A stretch of DNA of 64,000 nt from Planctomycetota bacterium (GCA_020638735.1 JACKHZ010000008.1:1054001-1118000); one strand, 5' to 3'. Shown: positions 37,244 to 47,130, numbered from the stretch's first letter. Notes: generated by a model not told the origin, from the letters alone. Numbers and translations: made by a program.

Positions 37244-39841
37244 ATGAACCCTCGCTCCACGCTCGGCGCGTTCGCAGTGCTGGCGCTCGCCGCCACAGCA
37301 CTGCTGTTGACGCTGCACGGCCCCGCGGCCGCGCCCGGCGACCGCGATAGGCCGCTGCGCGCCACGAACCTCACGCCCCCGGCGACCTCCGAGGTCGCAA
37401 CTCCTAACGCGGTCGTGTCCATCGATGCCGGCCCGCGACGCACCGCGGCGAGCGCAGCCACTACTCCACCACCCGAACCGCTCGCCCACGTCACGGGCCG
37501 CTGTGTCGATGCCGCTGGCGTGCCGCTCGCCGGCTGCCGGATCGACCTGCAGTCGCAACGCTCGGACAGCCCACGCGCCGTAACCTGGCGCCTCGAGCAC
37601 AAAGAACCGCCGCCATGGCTGCAGCCCGAACCCGTCGTCACCGGCGACGACGGGCGCTTCGCGTTCGCGTTCTGGCCGCCGCCGTCGCTCGGGTTCGTGC
37701 TCGACATCGCCATGCAGGGCCGCGGCGAACTGCGCGCCGAATGGGAGGAACTCGACGCCGGGCAGAGCGAAGACCTCGGCGATGTCGTGCTGCACGCCGG
37801 GGTGCGGGTGCGCGGACGCGTCATCGACGAAGACGACAACCCGATCGCCGAAGCAGCCGTGCGCTTCACCTCGACCGGACGCGGGCCCGCGAGCCACCGC
37901 CTCGCCCGCCCCGACGACTTCACGATCGAACACACCGCGGGCGACGGCACGTTCACCAGCCAGCGCTGGCTGCCGGCCGACACCTACCGGCTCCGCGTGC
38001 CGGGCCACACGCTGACATCGGCGGAGACCGTCGACCTGCTCGCCGAGCGCCCCGAAGAGCAGCTGACGATCGTCGTCACCAACGCGGCGGAGACGCGCAT
38101 CGCGGGCCGCGTCATCGACGAAGCCGGAGCGCCGGTCGCCGATGTCGGGGTGTTCGAGACATCCGGAAGTGCCGCGCAGTACACGGCTGCCGACGGCAGC
38201 TTCGTGCTGACCGCAGCGGGCGCGATCGAGCAGCCGACGACCCAGCTGACGGTGCGCAGCACCGCCTGCCAGCCGCTCGAGCCGCCGAAGCCGGCGAAGT
38301 GGGGTGACCGCGACGTCGTGGTCCGCGTGCGCCGTGTCGCCCCGCTGCAGCTGCGCGTCACCGACGAGGCCGGCGCGCCGGTGACGCGCTACGCGGTGCG
38401 CATGATGCAGACCGACGCGACCGTGCACTACGTCACCGACGAGGACGTTCGCACCGAGGGCGAACACCCTGACGGCGTCGCCATGCTGCCCGGCCTCTTC
38501 CGCGGCAACTGGCTGCTGGTGGTCGAGTTCGCTGCATCGAGCGGGCTGCAGACGATCACCACGCAGCAGCAGATCGGCGACGTCGCACCGGGCCGCCTCG
38601 ACCTCGTCGCGCACGCCACGGCGTCGCGCACGCTGCGCGTGTTGGACAGCGCCGGCGCGCCGGTCGTCGGCACGACCGTGCGGCTGTGCGACCTGTTCGG
38701 CAAGCCGCTCGATCAGCTGTTCTCGCTCAGCAGCAACGACGAATGGTTGCGCGTGCTCCGCATGACGACCGCGCGGTTGCTGCAGCAGGTCACGACCGGC
38801 GACGACGGCAGCACAGAACTGCACGGCCCAGGCGACCACACGCTGTGCCTGTTGATCGGCGGCGAAGGCGATCACCTGCTCTGGCACGGCGACGTGCGGC
38901 TCGACACCGCCGACGAGCTGGTCGTGCAGCTTCAACGCGGTGCCGGCCTGAAAGGACGCTGCATGCCGGCCGCCGGCCTGGCGAAGCTCGGTCTGCCGTT
39001 CGACGCCGAGCGCGGCGTGCAGAGGCCAAAGCTGGTCCTGTTGCGCGGCGACCGCGAGACCTTCCCCCACCACCTGCTCACCCCGGCACGATCCACGCCA
39101 CTGACGATCGCCGACGACGGCACGTTCGCCGCGCAGGGCATCCCTGCCGGCACCTGGCGCATCGCCGTCCGCATCGACGACGAGCATTCGCTGAGTCTGC
39201 AACAGACCATCCTGACCGAGGTGACGCTGGTCGACGGCCAGACGCTCGTCCTGGACCTCGACTTGACCCCGCTGCTGCCCGGCACGCTGAACGCCCGCGT
39301 GCTGCACAACGGCACACCGCTCACCGGGGACTGGATCATGTGCGATGCGGGTCAGCAGGTCACCCGACTGGACATCGACGCCGGCGGTCGCTGCTCGGGC
39401 GAACTGCTGCCCGGCACCTACCGCTTCGACCTGCGATGGAGCGGCCTGTTGAGCACCAACACGGCGGTGGTGCGCGCCGGCGAGGAGACCGAAGTCGAGG
39501 TGCAGTTCTTCTCCGGCAAGGTCACGCTGCAACTGCTCGACCCCGACGGCGCGGCAGTGGCGAACGTCCCGGTGTTCGCGCAGGATCAGCCCCGGCCGCT
39601 GGGCACCACCAACGCAAGCGGACAGCTGCTCGTCGTACGCACCCCGAGCATCCTGCAGCTGTCGGTGCTGCCACGCCGTCTCGGCACTCCGGAGGACGTT
39701 CAGCGCATCTGGCGTGAAGGACACGCGCGCGGCGACGGGGATCCGTACCGGACGCTGCTGCTGCCGCTCGGCGAAGTGACGCTGCAGGCAAACGACGACA
39801 AGCCTGTCGAGCTGCGCCTGCCGGAAGCCTGGCGGCAGTGA
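37244..39841 (+). CDS. Carboxypeptidase-regulatory-domain repeat protein, paralogue 1
   Basis: 865 residues. An N-terminal hydrophobic segment (GAFAVLALAATALLLTL) acts as signal or anchor. The rest is a series of carboxypeptidase-regulatory-like beta-sandwich repeats: GRCVDAAGVPLAGCRIDL, VTGDDGRFAFAFWPPP, GRVIDEAGAPVADVGVFE, TLRVLDSAGAPVVGTTVRL. No catalytic domain is seen. Such repeats mediate adhesion or surface display. It is followed after 66 bp by a paralogue with a conserved leader. Probably anchored in the cytoplasmic membrane and facing the periplasm. Confidence 0.75.
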   Translation: MNPRSTLGAFAVLALAATALLLTLHGPAAAPGDRDRPLRATNLTPPATSEVATPNAVVSIDAGPRRTAASAATTPPPEPLAHVTGRCVDAAGVPLAGCRIDLQSQRSDSPRAVTWRLEHKEPPPWLQPEPVVTGDDGRFAFAFWPPPSLGFVLDIAMQGRGELRAEWEELDAGQSEDLGDVVLHAGVRVRGRVIDEDDNPIAEAAVRFTSTGRGPASHRLARPDDFTIEHTAGDGTFTSQRWLPADTYRLRVPGHTLTSAETVDLLAERPEEQLTIVVTNAAETRIAGRVIDEAGAPVADVGVFETSGSAAQYTAADGSFVLTAAGAIEQPTTQLTVRSTACQPLEPPKPAKWGDRDVVVRVRRVAPLQLRVTDEAGAPVTRYAVRMMQTDATVHYVTDEDVRTEGEHPDGVAMLPGLFRGNWLLVVEFAASSGLQTITTQQQIGDVAPGRLDLVAHATASRTLRVLDSAGAPVVGTTVRLCDLFGKPLDQLFSLSSNDEWLRVLRMTTARLLQQVTTGDDGSTELHGPGDHTLCLLIGGEGDHLLWHGDVRLDTADELVVQLQRGAGLKGRCMPAAGLAKLGLPFDAERGVQRPKLVLLRGDRETFPHHLLTPARSTPLTIADDGTFAAQGIPAGTWRIAVRIDDEHSLSLQQTILTEVTLVDGQTLVLDLDLTPLLPGTLNARVLHNGTPLTGDWIMCDAGQQVTRLDIDAGGRCSGELLPGTYRFDLRWSGLLSTNTAVVRAGEETEVEVQFFSGKVTLQLLDPDGAAVANVPVFAQDQPRPLGTTNASGQLLVVRTPSILQLSVLPRRLGTPEDVQRIWREGHARGDGDPYRTLLLPLGEVTLQANDDKPVELRLPEAWRQ

Positions 39842-39866
39842 CCGGCACCACGCGCGGCACGCGCTT

Positions 39867-39907
39867 GCTACCATGCGCGCCCGGCCGTCCACCGGAGAAG
39901 GAGCCGC
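39867..39907 (+). promoter_or_regulatory. Conserved 5' leader of the second regulatory-domain paralogue
   Basis: Copy of the 37201-37243 leader, with GTCCACCGG and a GAGAAGGAG ribosome site. It includes a TGCTACCAT extended-minus-10-like sequence (39866-39874). Conservation across the duplicated copies supports a regulatory or start-site role. Confidence 0.5.
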
Positions 39908-42547
39908 ATGACCCCTCGCAATCTGCTGGTCGCGATCGTCGCCGTCGCGATCGTCGCCGCCGCATTGACGTTCTTGCTCTACGAACCGTCGACCGCGATC
40001 GCGCAGGTCGACGCGCCGCCGCGTGCGGCCGACGCGCAACCAGCGCCGACCGTCGCCGAGGCCGCGGACGGCCAGATCGCCACCGAGACGGCTGCACCGG
40101 CCCCCGCCGAACCGCAGCGCACCGCAGCCGAACCCACCGCGGCGCCCGCGCCCGGCCCGCTCGCCCACATCGTCGGCCGCTGCGTCGACGCCGCCGGCGC
40201 GCCGCTCGCAGGGTGCAAGATCGACCTGGACGGCTGGAACGCCAACAGCGAACGCGTGGACGCGTGGCGCGTCGATCACGACGAGGACCCGCCGTGGAAG
40301 GACCCCGAGGACCTCGTCACCGGCGACGACGGGCGCTTCGCGTTCGCGTTCTGGCCGCCGCCGCCGTTCCAGTTCTCGCTCGATGTCACCAAGGAAGCCT
40401 GCGGACACCTGAACGGGCGCTGGAGCAAGCTCGACGAGGGCCAGACCCTCGACGTCGGCGACGTCGTGGTGACCGCGGGCGTCAAGGTGCACGGCCGCGT
40501 CGTCGACAAGCAGGGTGCCCCGCTGGCCAAGGCCTACCTGTCGATCTCCAGCGATGACCGCGGCGGCATCGGCGATGGCGTCGGCCCCGTCTGGGGCACG
40601 CAGGTGGTCACCAAGGACGACGGGGCGTTCGTGACGCGCGGATGGCTCGTGCCCGGCAAGTACGACCTGCGCGTGCAGGACCGCGACATCGAGTCGGAGA
40701 AGCAGGTCGAGCTGGTCGCCGAGCGCCCCGAAGAGGTGCTGACCGTCGTCGTCGCCGATCAGAAGGAGCAGCAGACGATCACCGGCCGCGTCGTCGACGA
40801 AGCGGGCGCGCCGGTGGCCAGGGTCCAGGTGACGGCGTTCGGCAACGGGTGGTCCGATACGCGCAGCAAGGCCGACGGCACGTTCGTGCTGACGAACCGT
40901 CAGCAGCTCGGCGAAGGACCGCTGTGGCTGCAGGTGCGCAGCAGCGAGTACGCGCCGGTCGACGAGAAGCTCGAGACGACATGGGGCAGCACCGACGTCG
41001 TCGTCAAGGTGAAGCGCACCGGCCAGCTGACGCTGCGCGTCACCGACGAGGCGCAGCACCCGGTTTCGCGCTACGCGGTGCGCATGCTGCAGACCGACGC
41101 GCACATCCGTTCGAGCGAGGATCAGCGCGTGCGCACGCAGGGCGAACACGAGGACGGCACGGCCACGCTGCCGGGGCTGCGACGCGGCCACTGGGTGCTG
41201 CTGATCGAGTTCGCCGCGCAGAGCGGCCTGGAGACCATCACCCACACGCTCGAGGTCGGCGACGTCGCGCCCGCCCGCCTCGACCTGATCGCGCACGCGA
41301 CGGGGACCCGCACGCTGCGCGTGCTCGACACGGCCGGCGAGCCGATCGCGGGCGCCAACGTTCGGCTGTGCGACATGTTCGGCAAGTCGTTCGTCGAGAA
41401 CTTCCCGGCCATGAAGGGCGAGCAGTGGATGTGGAACCTCAGCAACCTCAACCCCAAGGTCGTGCAAGAGGGCAAGACCGACGACGACGGGCGCCTCATG
41501 CTGCGCGGACCCGCCGACCGCGCGCTCGGCCTGCTGATCGGCGGTGACGGTGCTTGCACCGCGCACCACGACGAAGTGCAGCTGCGTGTCGAGGAGGAGC
41601 TGCTCGTGCGCATCGACCGCGGCGCCGGCTTGAAGGGACGCTGCACGCCGCCCGCAGGTCTGGCCGCGCTGAAGGAACTCGGCGGTCTCGCGGCCGACGC
41701 CGCGTTCGACGACCAGCGACGGCCGCGGTTGCGCCTGACACGCACCGACGGCGCGCAGTTCCCGGACCGCCAGCTCGAGTATGTCGCCGCGTCGATGCTC
41801 GCGCTGGCCGACGACGGCACGTTCGCCGCCGACGGCATCCCCGCCGGCACGTGGAAGCTCGCGGTGGAGGCGTCGGTGTCGCTCGGCAACGGCAGCTCCA
41901 CCAGCCGCAGGATCCCGCTCGCCGAGGTCACGCTGGTGTCGGGACAGACCGCCGACGTCGAACTCGACCTGACCCCGACGATCCCGGGCACGCTCAGCGC
42001 GCGTGTGCTGCACAACGGCGTCCCGGTGCACGACGCGTGGTTGTCGTACGGCGGCGACAACGGCGGCGCTTCGCTGAAGATCGAAGCCGACGGCCGCTGC
42101 TCGGGCAGCGTGCTCCCAGGCACCTACGAGCTCCATCTCCAGCCCCCCTACCTGGCCTACCCGAGCAAGCTCGTCGTGCGCAGCGGCGAACGGACCGACG
42201 TCGAACTGCAGTTCTTCTCCGGCAAGGTAACGCTGAAGCTGCTCGACCCGGACGGCGCGCCGCTGGCCAACACCGCGGTGTTCGTCGGCGATCAGACCTG
42301 GCAGGCCGGCACCACCGACCAGGACGGCAAGCTCGAGCTGGTGCGCGCGCCCGGCAACCTGCAGCTCGCGGTGCTGCCGAAGCGGCTGTGCACGCAGGAG
42401 GCGCAGATGGCGCTGTGGAACGACGCGCGGCAACGCGGCGAGAAGGACCCGTTCACCCCGCTGCGCATCCCGATCGGCGAGGTCGTGCTGCAGGCCAACG
42501 GCGACCAGCAACTCGAGCTGCGGCTGCCCGACACGTGGCGGCAGTGA
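39908..42547 (+). CDS. Carboxypeptidase-regulatory-domain repeat protein, paralogue 2
   Basis: 879 residues, a clear paralogue of the preceding gene with the same blocks in order: GRCVDAAGAPLAGCKIDL, VTGDDGRFAFAFWPPP, VDEAGAPVARVQV, TRTLRVLDTAGEPIAGANV, VRLCDMFGKS, and a C-terminal FFSGKVTLKLLDPDG. The N-terminus is a hydrophobic anchor (LLVAIVAVAIVAAALTFLLY) and an Ala/Pro-rich linker. It probably faces the periplasm, anchored by its N-terminus. Function unknown. Confidence 0.75.
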   Translation: MTPRNLLVAIVAVAIVAAALTFLLYEPSTAIAQVDAPPRAADAQPAPTVAEAADGQIATETAAPAPAEPQRTAAEPTAAPAPGPLAHIVGRCVDAAGAPLAGCKIDLDGWNANSERVDAWRVDHDEDPPWKDPEDLVTGDDGRFAFAFWPPPPFQFSLDVTKEACGHLNGRWSKLDEGQTLDVGDVVVTAGVKVHGRVVDKQGAPLAKAYLSISSDDRGGIGDGVGPVWGTQVVTKDDGAFVTRGWLVPGKYDLRVQDRDIESEKQVELVAERPEEVLTVVVADQKEQQTITGRVVDEAGAPVARVQVTAFGNGWSDTRSKADGTFVLTNRQQLGEGPLWLQVRSSEYAPVDEKLETTWGSTDVVVKVKRTGQLTLRVTDEAQHPVSRYAVRMLQTDAHIRSSEDQRVRTQGEHEDGTATLPGLRRGHWVLLIEFAAQSGLETITHTLEVGDVAPARLDLIAHATGTRTLRVLDTAGEPIAGANVRLCDMFGKSFVENFPAMKGEQWMWNLSNLNPKVVQEGKTDDDGRLMLRGPADRALGLLIGGDGACTAHHDEVQLRVEEELLVRIDRGAGLKGRCTPPAGLAALKELGGLAADAAFDDQRRPRLRLTRTDGAQFPDRQLEYVAASMLALADDGTFAADGIPAGTWKLAVEASVSLGNGSSTSRRIPLAEVTLVSGQTADVELDLTPTIPGTLSARVLHNGVPVHDAWLSYGGDNGGASLKIEADGRCSGSVLPGTYELHLQPPYLAYPSKLVVRSGERTDVELQFFSGKVTLKLLDPDGAPLANTAVFVGDQTWQAGTTDQDGKLELVRAPGNLQLAVLPKRLCTQEAQMALWNDARQRGEKDPFTPLRIPIGEVVLQANGDQQLELRLPDTWRQ

Positions 42548-42596
42548 CGCGACCGGGGCGTCGACGCGCCCCGTTCGCGAGCCTTACGGACACCGA

Positions 42597-44063
42597 TCAG
42601 TAGTCGCCGAGCAAGCCGGTGACGCCGTTGCCGGTGATCGCGCCGAAGGCATTGACCCCAGGCACGAACACCGCCGAGGTCGTGTGCAGCTGGATCCCGA
42701 TCAGCGCCGGGTTGGCAGGCAGCCCGATCGCGTAGCTGTGCAGCACGCCGAAGGGCGTCCACGGGCTCACCACCTCGAGGCTCGAACGCAGACCGCACCC
42801 GGGCATGCCGATCGACGCCAGGTCGTCGATGCCCGGATCGACCAGGCCGATGATGTCGACGCCGAGCGTGCTGGCGGGCGGGAAGTTGGTGACGTCCATC
42901 GTCCAGGCCGTGCCGATGATCGGCCGCGACGCCGGCGTGACGGTCAGCGGCAGGCCGTCGACGGCCGGCAGCTGGAACGACGTGGCGAGTCGCGCCGAGA
43001 TGTCGATCGCGCCGCCGTCGTAGCTGGCACCGCCGGGCGAGTAGCCGACGATCAGGCCCCAGATCGTCTCCAGCCCGAGGAAGACGTAGTGCACGTTGCC
43101 GGTGCTGGTGTCGAACTGGAGCTGGAACGTGGAGGCCGTGCTGCTGCCGCCGCCGAACGCCCACACACCGTCCCACGTCACGCACGCCTTGGCGCCGACC
43201 TGCTCGAACTTGACGCGCCCGCCGAACAGCAGCGAAGGGTCGAAGTCGGATTGCACGAAGTAGGCCGTGGCAGGCTGGTCGAGCAGGGTGATCGGGCCGA
43301 GCGGAGCGGTGTTGTTGCCCGCGGCCATCGAAACCACCCCGTTGGAGTTCACGTGCAGCGTCGAGGTCGAGCCTCCCGGATAGCTCATCGGCGCCGACAA
43401 CGGCACCGCCACGCCCGTGTCGTCGCCGAGCGGCAACACGATCGCCGCGGCAGACGGCGGCAGGAACACCGGGTTGCTCTGGGTGACGAAGTAGCCGCCG
43501 CCGGACGGAATGAGGGTCATCGACGAGTTGTCGAGGTCGATCGCGGCGAGGGAGAGAGACTCGTAGAACGAAGCCGGGTTGCGGATGCAGCCCTGGCCGG
43601 TGATCGCCTGGCTGGCGTAGGCGGTGCCGACCACCGGGCCCTGGACGCGGACCGGGAACGAGCCCGTCACGCCGCCGTAGCCGGCGACGCGCACCAGGTA
43701 GGTGCTGAGGCCCTGGACCTGCACGGTCACGCTCGAGCCGGTGTTGCAGGTGTCGTCGTTGCAGCCGAGGCTGACGAGGTTGCCGCAGCTGCCGGAGAAC
43801 ACCTGCAGCACCGTGTCGATCGCGGCCCCGCAGGTGTCGACCGTGACGCTGCCGGCCACGGTCGTGTCGAGCTTGAACCACACGTCGTTGGCGGAGTTGC
43901 CGCATGGCCAGGCCGGCGCCGAGGTCGTCGAGCCGACGTTGCTGAACGGGCCGTTGTCGCCGGCGAAGACAGGGATGGCGCCGGCGCAGTTGTCGTTCTG
44001 GGCGAGGGCGACTGCCGACACGGCGCAACCGATGGCGAGAGTTCGAAGCACGCGAATGGTCAT
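42597..44063 (-). CDS. Secreted protein with Pre-peptidase-like and shared C-terminal domain
   Basis: 488 residues. ATG44063 is preferred because it begins the signal peptide (IRVLRTLAIGCAVSAVALA-Q); an upstream start adds 27 unrelated residues. Near the N-terminus NDVWFKLDTTVAGSVTVDTC and TYLVRVAGY.G.TGSFPVRVQ resemble pre-peptidase C-terminal (PPC) beta-sandwich domains. A middle beta-rich section follows, then the window's C-terminal domain with CGLRSSLEVVSPWTPFG and GLPANPALIGIQL. The protein has no protease motif. It is divergent from the small ORF at 44084 and the FHA-Lon gene. Confidence 0.68.
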   Translation of the reverse strand: MTIRVLRTLAIGCAVSAVALAQNDNCAGAIPVFAGDNGPFSNVGSTTSAPAWPCGNSANDVWFKLDTTVAGSVTVDTCGAAIDTVLQVFSGSCGNLVSLGCNDDTCNTGSSVTVQVQGLSTYLVRVAGYGGVTGSFPVRVQGPVVGTAYASQAITGQGCIRNPASFYESLSLAAIDLDNSSMTLIPSGGGYFVTQSNPVFLPPSAAAIVLPLGDDTGVAVPLSAPMSYPGGSTSTLHVNSNGVVSMAAGNNTAPLGPITLLDQPATAYFVQSDFDPSLLFGGRVKFEQVGAKACVTWDGVWAFGGGSSTASTFQLQFDTSTGNVHYVFLGLETIWGLIVGYSPGGASYDGGAIDISARLATSFQLPAVDGLPLTVTPASRPIIGTAWTMDVTNFPPASTLGVDIIGLVDPGIDDLASIGMPGCGLRSSLEVVSPWTPFGVLHSYAIGLPANPALIGIQLHTTSAVFVPGVNAFGAITGNGVTGLLGDY

Positions 44064-44083
44064 GGTGCCGAGGTCATCCGGAG

Positions 44084-44293
44084 GTGCTCCCGGGCGTGGC
44101 GGCGCACTCAGGAATTCCGGACGGGCACCGGCTCGGCGGCGCACGCGGCGCGATCACCCCACGCGGGGCGCTGGCCCTGCTCGACACCAACCGCCTGCGA
44201 ACCCTCGATCTCACCGGCTGGCCGGTCGACTTCGACTGGGCCGACTTCACCGCCGCGCTGGCCGAGCGCGAAGGCCTCGAAGTCGTCCGGTGA
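44084..44293 (+). CDS. Small ORF, LRR-like C-terminus, possibly a remnant
   Basis: 69 residues from GTG44084 (a CCGGAG sequence directly abuts it). Codons in this frame are strongly G/C at the third position, so it is likely to be or to have been coding. The last 35 residues (LLDTNRLRTLDLTGWPVDF...) have an LRR-like beat and Trp/Asp-rich end. It could be a short independent protein or the remains of a longer one. The rest of the 367-bp gap (44064-44430) holds nothing else I recognise. Confidence 0.3.
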   Translation: MLPGVAAHSGIPDGHRLGGARGAITPRGALALLDTNRLRTLDLTGWPVDFDWADFTAALAEREGLEVVR

Positions 44294-44430
44294 CACCATG
44301 GCGCGCGGCGGCGCTTGACCCACCCGCCGCCAACTCGCAGCATCGGAAGCCAAGCCTGACGGCCCGTCGTTCCTCGTCGGCACGATCGCGCCGCCCGCCT
44401 CTCTCCGCGGCCGCCCGGCTGCGCATTCCG

Positions 44431-46821
44431 ATGAGCAAGCCCAGCTACGTGCTCCGTCTCGTCCGCGACGGACAGCCGCCCCAGACGTTCGAGTTCGACC
44501 AGGAGCGCATCAGCATCGGCCGCGAGGTCGGCGACGTCGCGGTGCACGATCCGGGCGCGTCGTCGAAGCACGCCGAGATCGTCTTCCACGACGGCATCGT
44601 GCAGCTGCGCGACATCGGCAGCACCAACGGCACCTGGCTCGGCACGCGCAAGGTCGAGAAGGAGACGATGGCGCCGGGCGTCAAGTTCACGATCGGCACG
44701 AGCACGCTGGAGCTGGTCGAGCTCCGCGGCCTCGAGACCGCCGGCGGCACGCTGGTGATGGCGCCGCCGCAGCTGCCGGTCGGTCCGTCCGGCACGCAGG
44801 TGCGCGCTCCCGGCGCCGGGCTCGCCGCCACCGAGGCGCCGACCCGCACGGCGAAAACCCCGAGGCCGCGACTGACCGCGCAGCAGCGCAAGGTCGGGGC
44901 GATCGCCGGCGCAGCGGTCGTGATCGCCGTGATCGGCACGATGCTGTTCCGCGGCGACGGCAAGCGCGGCAACGCCGCGATCAAGGATCCGACCGAGGTC
45001 ACGGTGCGCGCCGTCTACTTCCGCGGCCCGCAGGGACCGCAGGCGAGCGGCGGCACGACGCAGAGCACGGTGCGCATCTCCCCCAACAAGAAGGGCGGCG
45101 CCAGCGTCGGCGTGATGGAGGAGTTCGCCGGCGGCGCCGGCAACCAGTGGCGCACGGCGACGTGGCTCGCCGCGTTCAGCGCCAGCCAGCTGACCGGTCA
45201 GAGCCTGACCGACTACGAGTTCCTGGTGCGCACCAGCGGCCACATCGACGGTCCGTCGGCGGGCATGCTGATGACGTCGACGATGATCGCGCTGCTGCGC
45301 GGCAAGAAGCCGCGGCCGGACACGACCATGACCGGCACGATCAACCCGGACGGCTCGGCCGGGCCGGTTGGCGGCATCGTGCAGAAGATGAACGGCGCGG
45401 CCAAGGACGGCATCAAGCGCTTCGGCTTCCCGATGGGCGCGCGCAACCACCAGGACATGCGCGACGGCCGCATCGTCGACCTGTTCGACGTCGGCAAGGA
45501 GCTCGGGCTCGAGGTGCGCGAGATCCACGACGTGTTCGAGGCCTACGAGTTCTTGACCGACGACAAGCTCGAGCGCCCGGCGCCCGTGCCCGAGGCGGCG
45601 ATGGAGCTGGACAGCTCGACCGCGGGCCTGCTGCGCAGCAAGAACCAGAAGTGGACGGCGATCGTCGAAGGCGAGATCGCCGGGCTCAAGACCGCCGCGC
45701 GCGGCATGTCCCAGCAGCTCGCGCAGCGCGTGCAACCGTTCGCGCAGGCCGCCGACGAGGCGTTCGCCAAGGCCCGTGGCTTCGAGCAGAGCGACTTCCT
45801 GACCTCGGCGTTCGACAGCTACGTACAGGCCGCCGTCGCCGCCGGCACCACGAAGAGCGCGGCGCAGTTCCTCAAGGCGCTCGCCGCGAACGACACCGAC
45901 GCGATGCTCAACCAGGTCGACGAGGCCGCGGCGGTGCGCGGCAAGCTCAACGCGATGCTCAGCGAGACCGAGCTGCGCGCCAAGACGCAGACCGGCGGCG
46001 GGCAGATCAACACGCTGCGCGCCTACCAGGCGGCGGTGATCGCCGACGCCTACCGCTCGCAGGCGGAGGGCGCCGACGACACCGCGCGCCGCATCCTGAA
46101 GCTGCAGAAGGACGGCAAGGCGAGCCAGGACCAGGTCGACGCGATTCCCGACCTGCTGTTCGAGGCGCTGCGCGCCTACTCGGTCGCCAAGACGATGCTC
46201 GAGGTCGCCGAGGACCAGCGCGCGTTCGGCAACGAAGAGGGCCAGTCGCCGCCGATCGAGCTCGCCGCGATCGGCCGCTCGGCCGCCGCCTACGGCTCGG
46301 CCGCCGGCGCGGTGCTGCAGTACCTCGAGTCGCTGGTCGTCGACAGCGCCGCCGAGGAGGCAGGCATCGACAAGCAGACCGCCAAGAACCGCCTCGCCAA
46401 CAACGACACCGACTACCTGCTGGCGTCGCGCGCCGTCAACATCGCCGAAGGCCTCGAGGGCAAGGCCGCCGAGACCAACATGCTGCGCCTCGCCGCCGGC
46501 TCGATGGCGTTCTTGAAGGGCGCCTCGCTGGTCAACAAGTACTACTCGCTCGGCGGCCAGCGCGACCAGGCCGGCAACCTGACGCTCAGCAACCGCAAGG
46601 CGCTGTCGGCACAGCTCGACCTGGCCCGTCGCCTCGCCCGCGAGTCGGCCGCCAAGGCGCAGCGCGCCGTCGGCTTCGTGCCGATCGCCGCGCGCCTCGC
46701 CTACCAACTCGGCGTCGCGCGCCGCGAAGGCAACGACGAGGACAAGCTGTCCGCGCTCGAGGCCTACTGGGAGTCGGCGTTCTGGAGCGAGCTCGCCGCA
46801 AGCTCGCCGACCGCGCGCTGA
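44431..46821 (+). CDS. FHA domain - transmembrane - Lon-like serine protease fusion
   Basis: 796 residues. Residues 1-90: an FHA phosphothreonine-binding domain (SIGREVGD.AVHDPGASSKHAE, DIGSTNGTWL). A linker and transmembrane helix at about 155-172 follow. Residues about 185-380 match the Lon (S16) proteolytic domain: DGPSAGM with Ser276 and GPVGGIVQK with Lys319. The 43-residue Ser-Lys spacing equals that of E. coli Lon (S679/K722). There is no AAA ATPase domain, so it is a Lon protease domain run without its unfoldase. The C-terminal about 400 residues are helical and Ala-rich with no recognised domain. Phosphorylation-gated membrane proteolysis is a plausible role, and kinases occur nearby. 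Confidence 0.75.
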   Translation: MSKPSYVLRLVRDGQPPQTFEFDQERISIGREVGDVAVHDPGASSKHAEIVFHDGIVQLRDIGSTNGTWLGTRKVEKETMAPGVKFTIGTSTLELVELRGLETAGGTLVMAPPQLPVGPSGTQVRAPGAGLAATEAPTRTAKTPRPRLTAQQRKVGAIAGAAVVIAVIGTMLFRGDGKRGNAAIKDPTEVTVRAVYFRGPQGPQASGGTTQSTVRISPNKKGGASVGVMEEFAGGAGNQWRTATWLAAFSASQLTGQSLTDYEFLVRTSGHIDGPSAGMLMTSTMIALLRGKKPRPDTTMTGTINPDGSAGPVGGIVQKMNGAAKDGIKRFGFPMGARNHQDMRDGRIVDLFDVGKELGLEVREIHDVFEAYEFLTDDKLERPAPVPEAAMELDSSTAGLLRSKNQKWTAIVEGEIAGLKTAARGMSQQLAQRVQPFAQAADEAFAKARGFEQSDFLTSAFDSYVQAAVAAGTTKSAAQFLKALAANDTDAMLNQVDEAAAVRGKLNAMLSETELRAKTQTGGGQINTLRAYQAAVIADAYRSQAEGADDTARRILKLQKDGKASQDQVDAIPDLLFEALRAYSVAKTMLEVAEDQRAFGNEEGQSPPIELAAIGRSAAAYGSAAGAVLQYLESLVVDSAAEEAGIDKQTAKNRLANNDTDYLLASRAVNIAEGLEGKAAETNMLRLAAGSMAFLKGASLVNKYYSLGGQRDQAGNLTLSNRKALSAQLDLARRLARESAAKAQRAVGFVPIAARLAYQLGVARREGNDEDKLSALEAYWESAFWSELAASSPTAR

Positions 46822-46830
46822 GACGCACCG

Positions 46831-47130
46831 CGCTGCAGCCGCCGGCGCTACGCGCCGCAGCTGAGCGCCTGCACGTCCACCCCGCCGCCTCCGCCCTCCC
46901 TCGCGCGCTGCAGCCGCCGGCGCTACGCGCCGCAGCTGAGCACCTGCACGTCCGCCCCGCCGCCGCCGCCCTCCCTCGCGCGCTGCAGCCGCCGGCGCTA
47001 CGCGCCGCAGCTGAGCGCCTGAACGTCCACCCCGCCGCCGCCGCCCTCCCTCGCGCGCTGCAGCCGCCGGCGCTACGCGCCGCAGCTGAGCGCCTGCACG
47101 TCCGCCCCGCCGCCGCCGCCCTCCCCCGGC
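46831..47130. repeat. Four 75-bp tandem repeats between convergent genes
   Basis: Units begin at 46831, 46906, 46981 and 47056, period exactly 75 bp and almost identical. Each holds a hairpin core CGGCGC-TAC-GCGCCG flanked by CAGC/GCTG, then a C-rich pyrimidine stretch. A fifth, diverged position (47131) begins the composite hairpin element. The gap 46822-47200 contains this array and that hairpin and no gene. Confidence 0.85.

Noticed and set aside
46831..47130. CRISPR array or mobile-element ends
   Set aside because: Contiguous 75-bp units without spacers; no transposase or target-site duplication seen.
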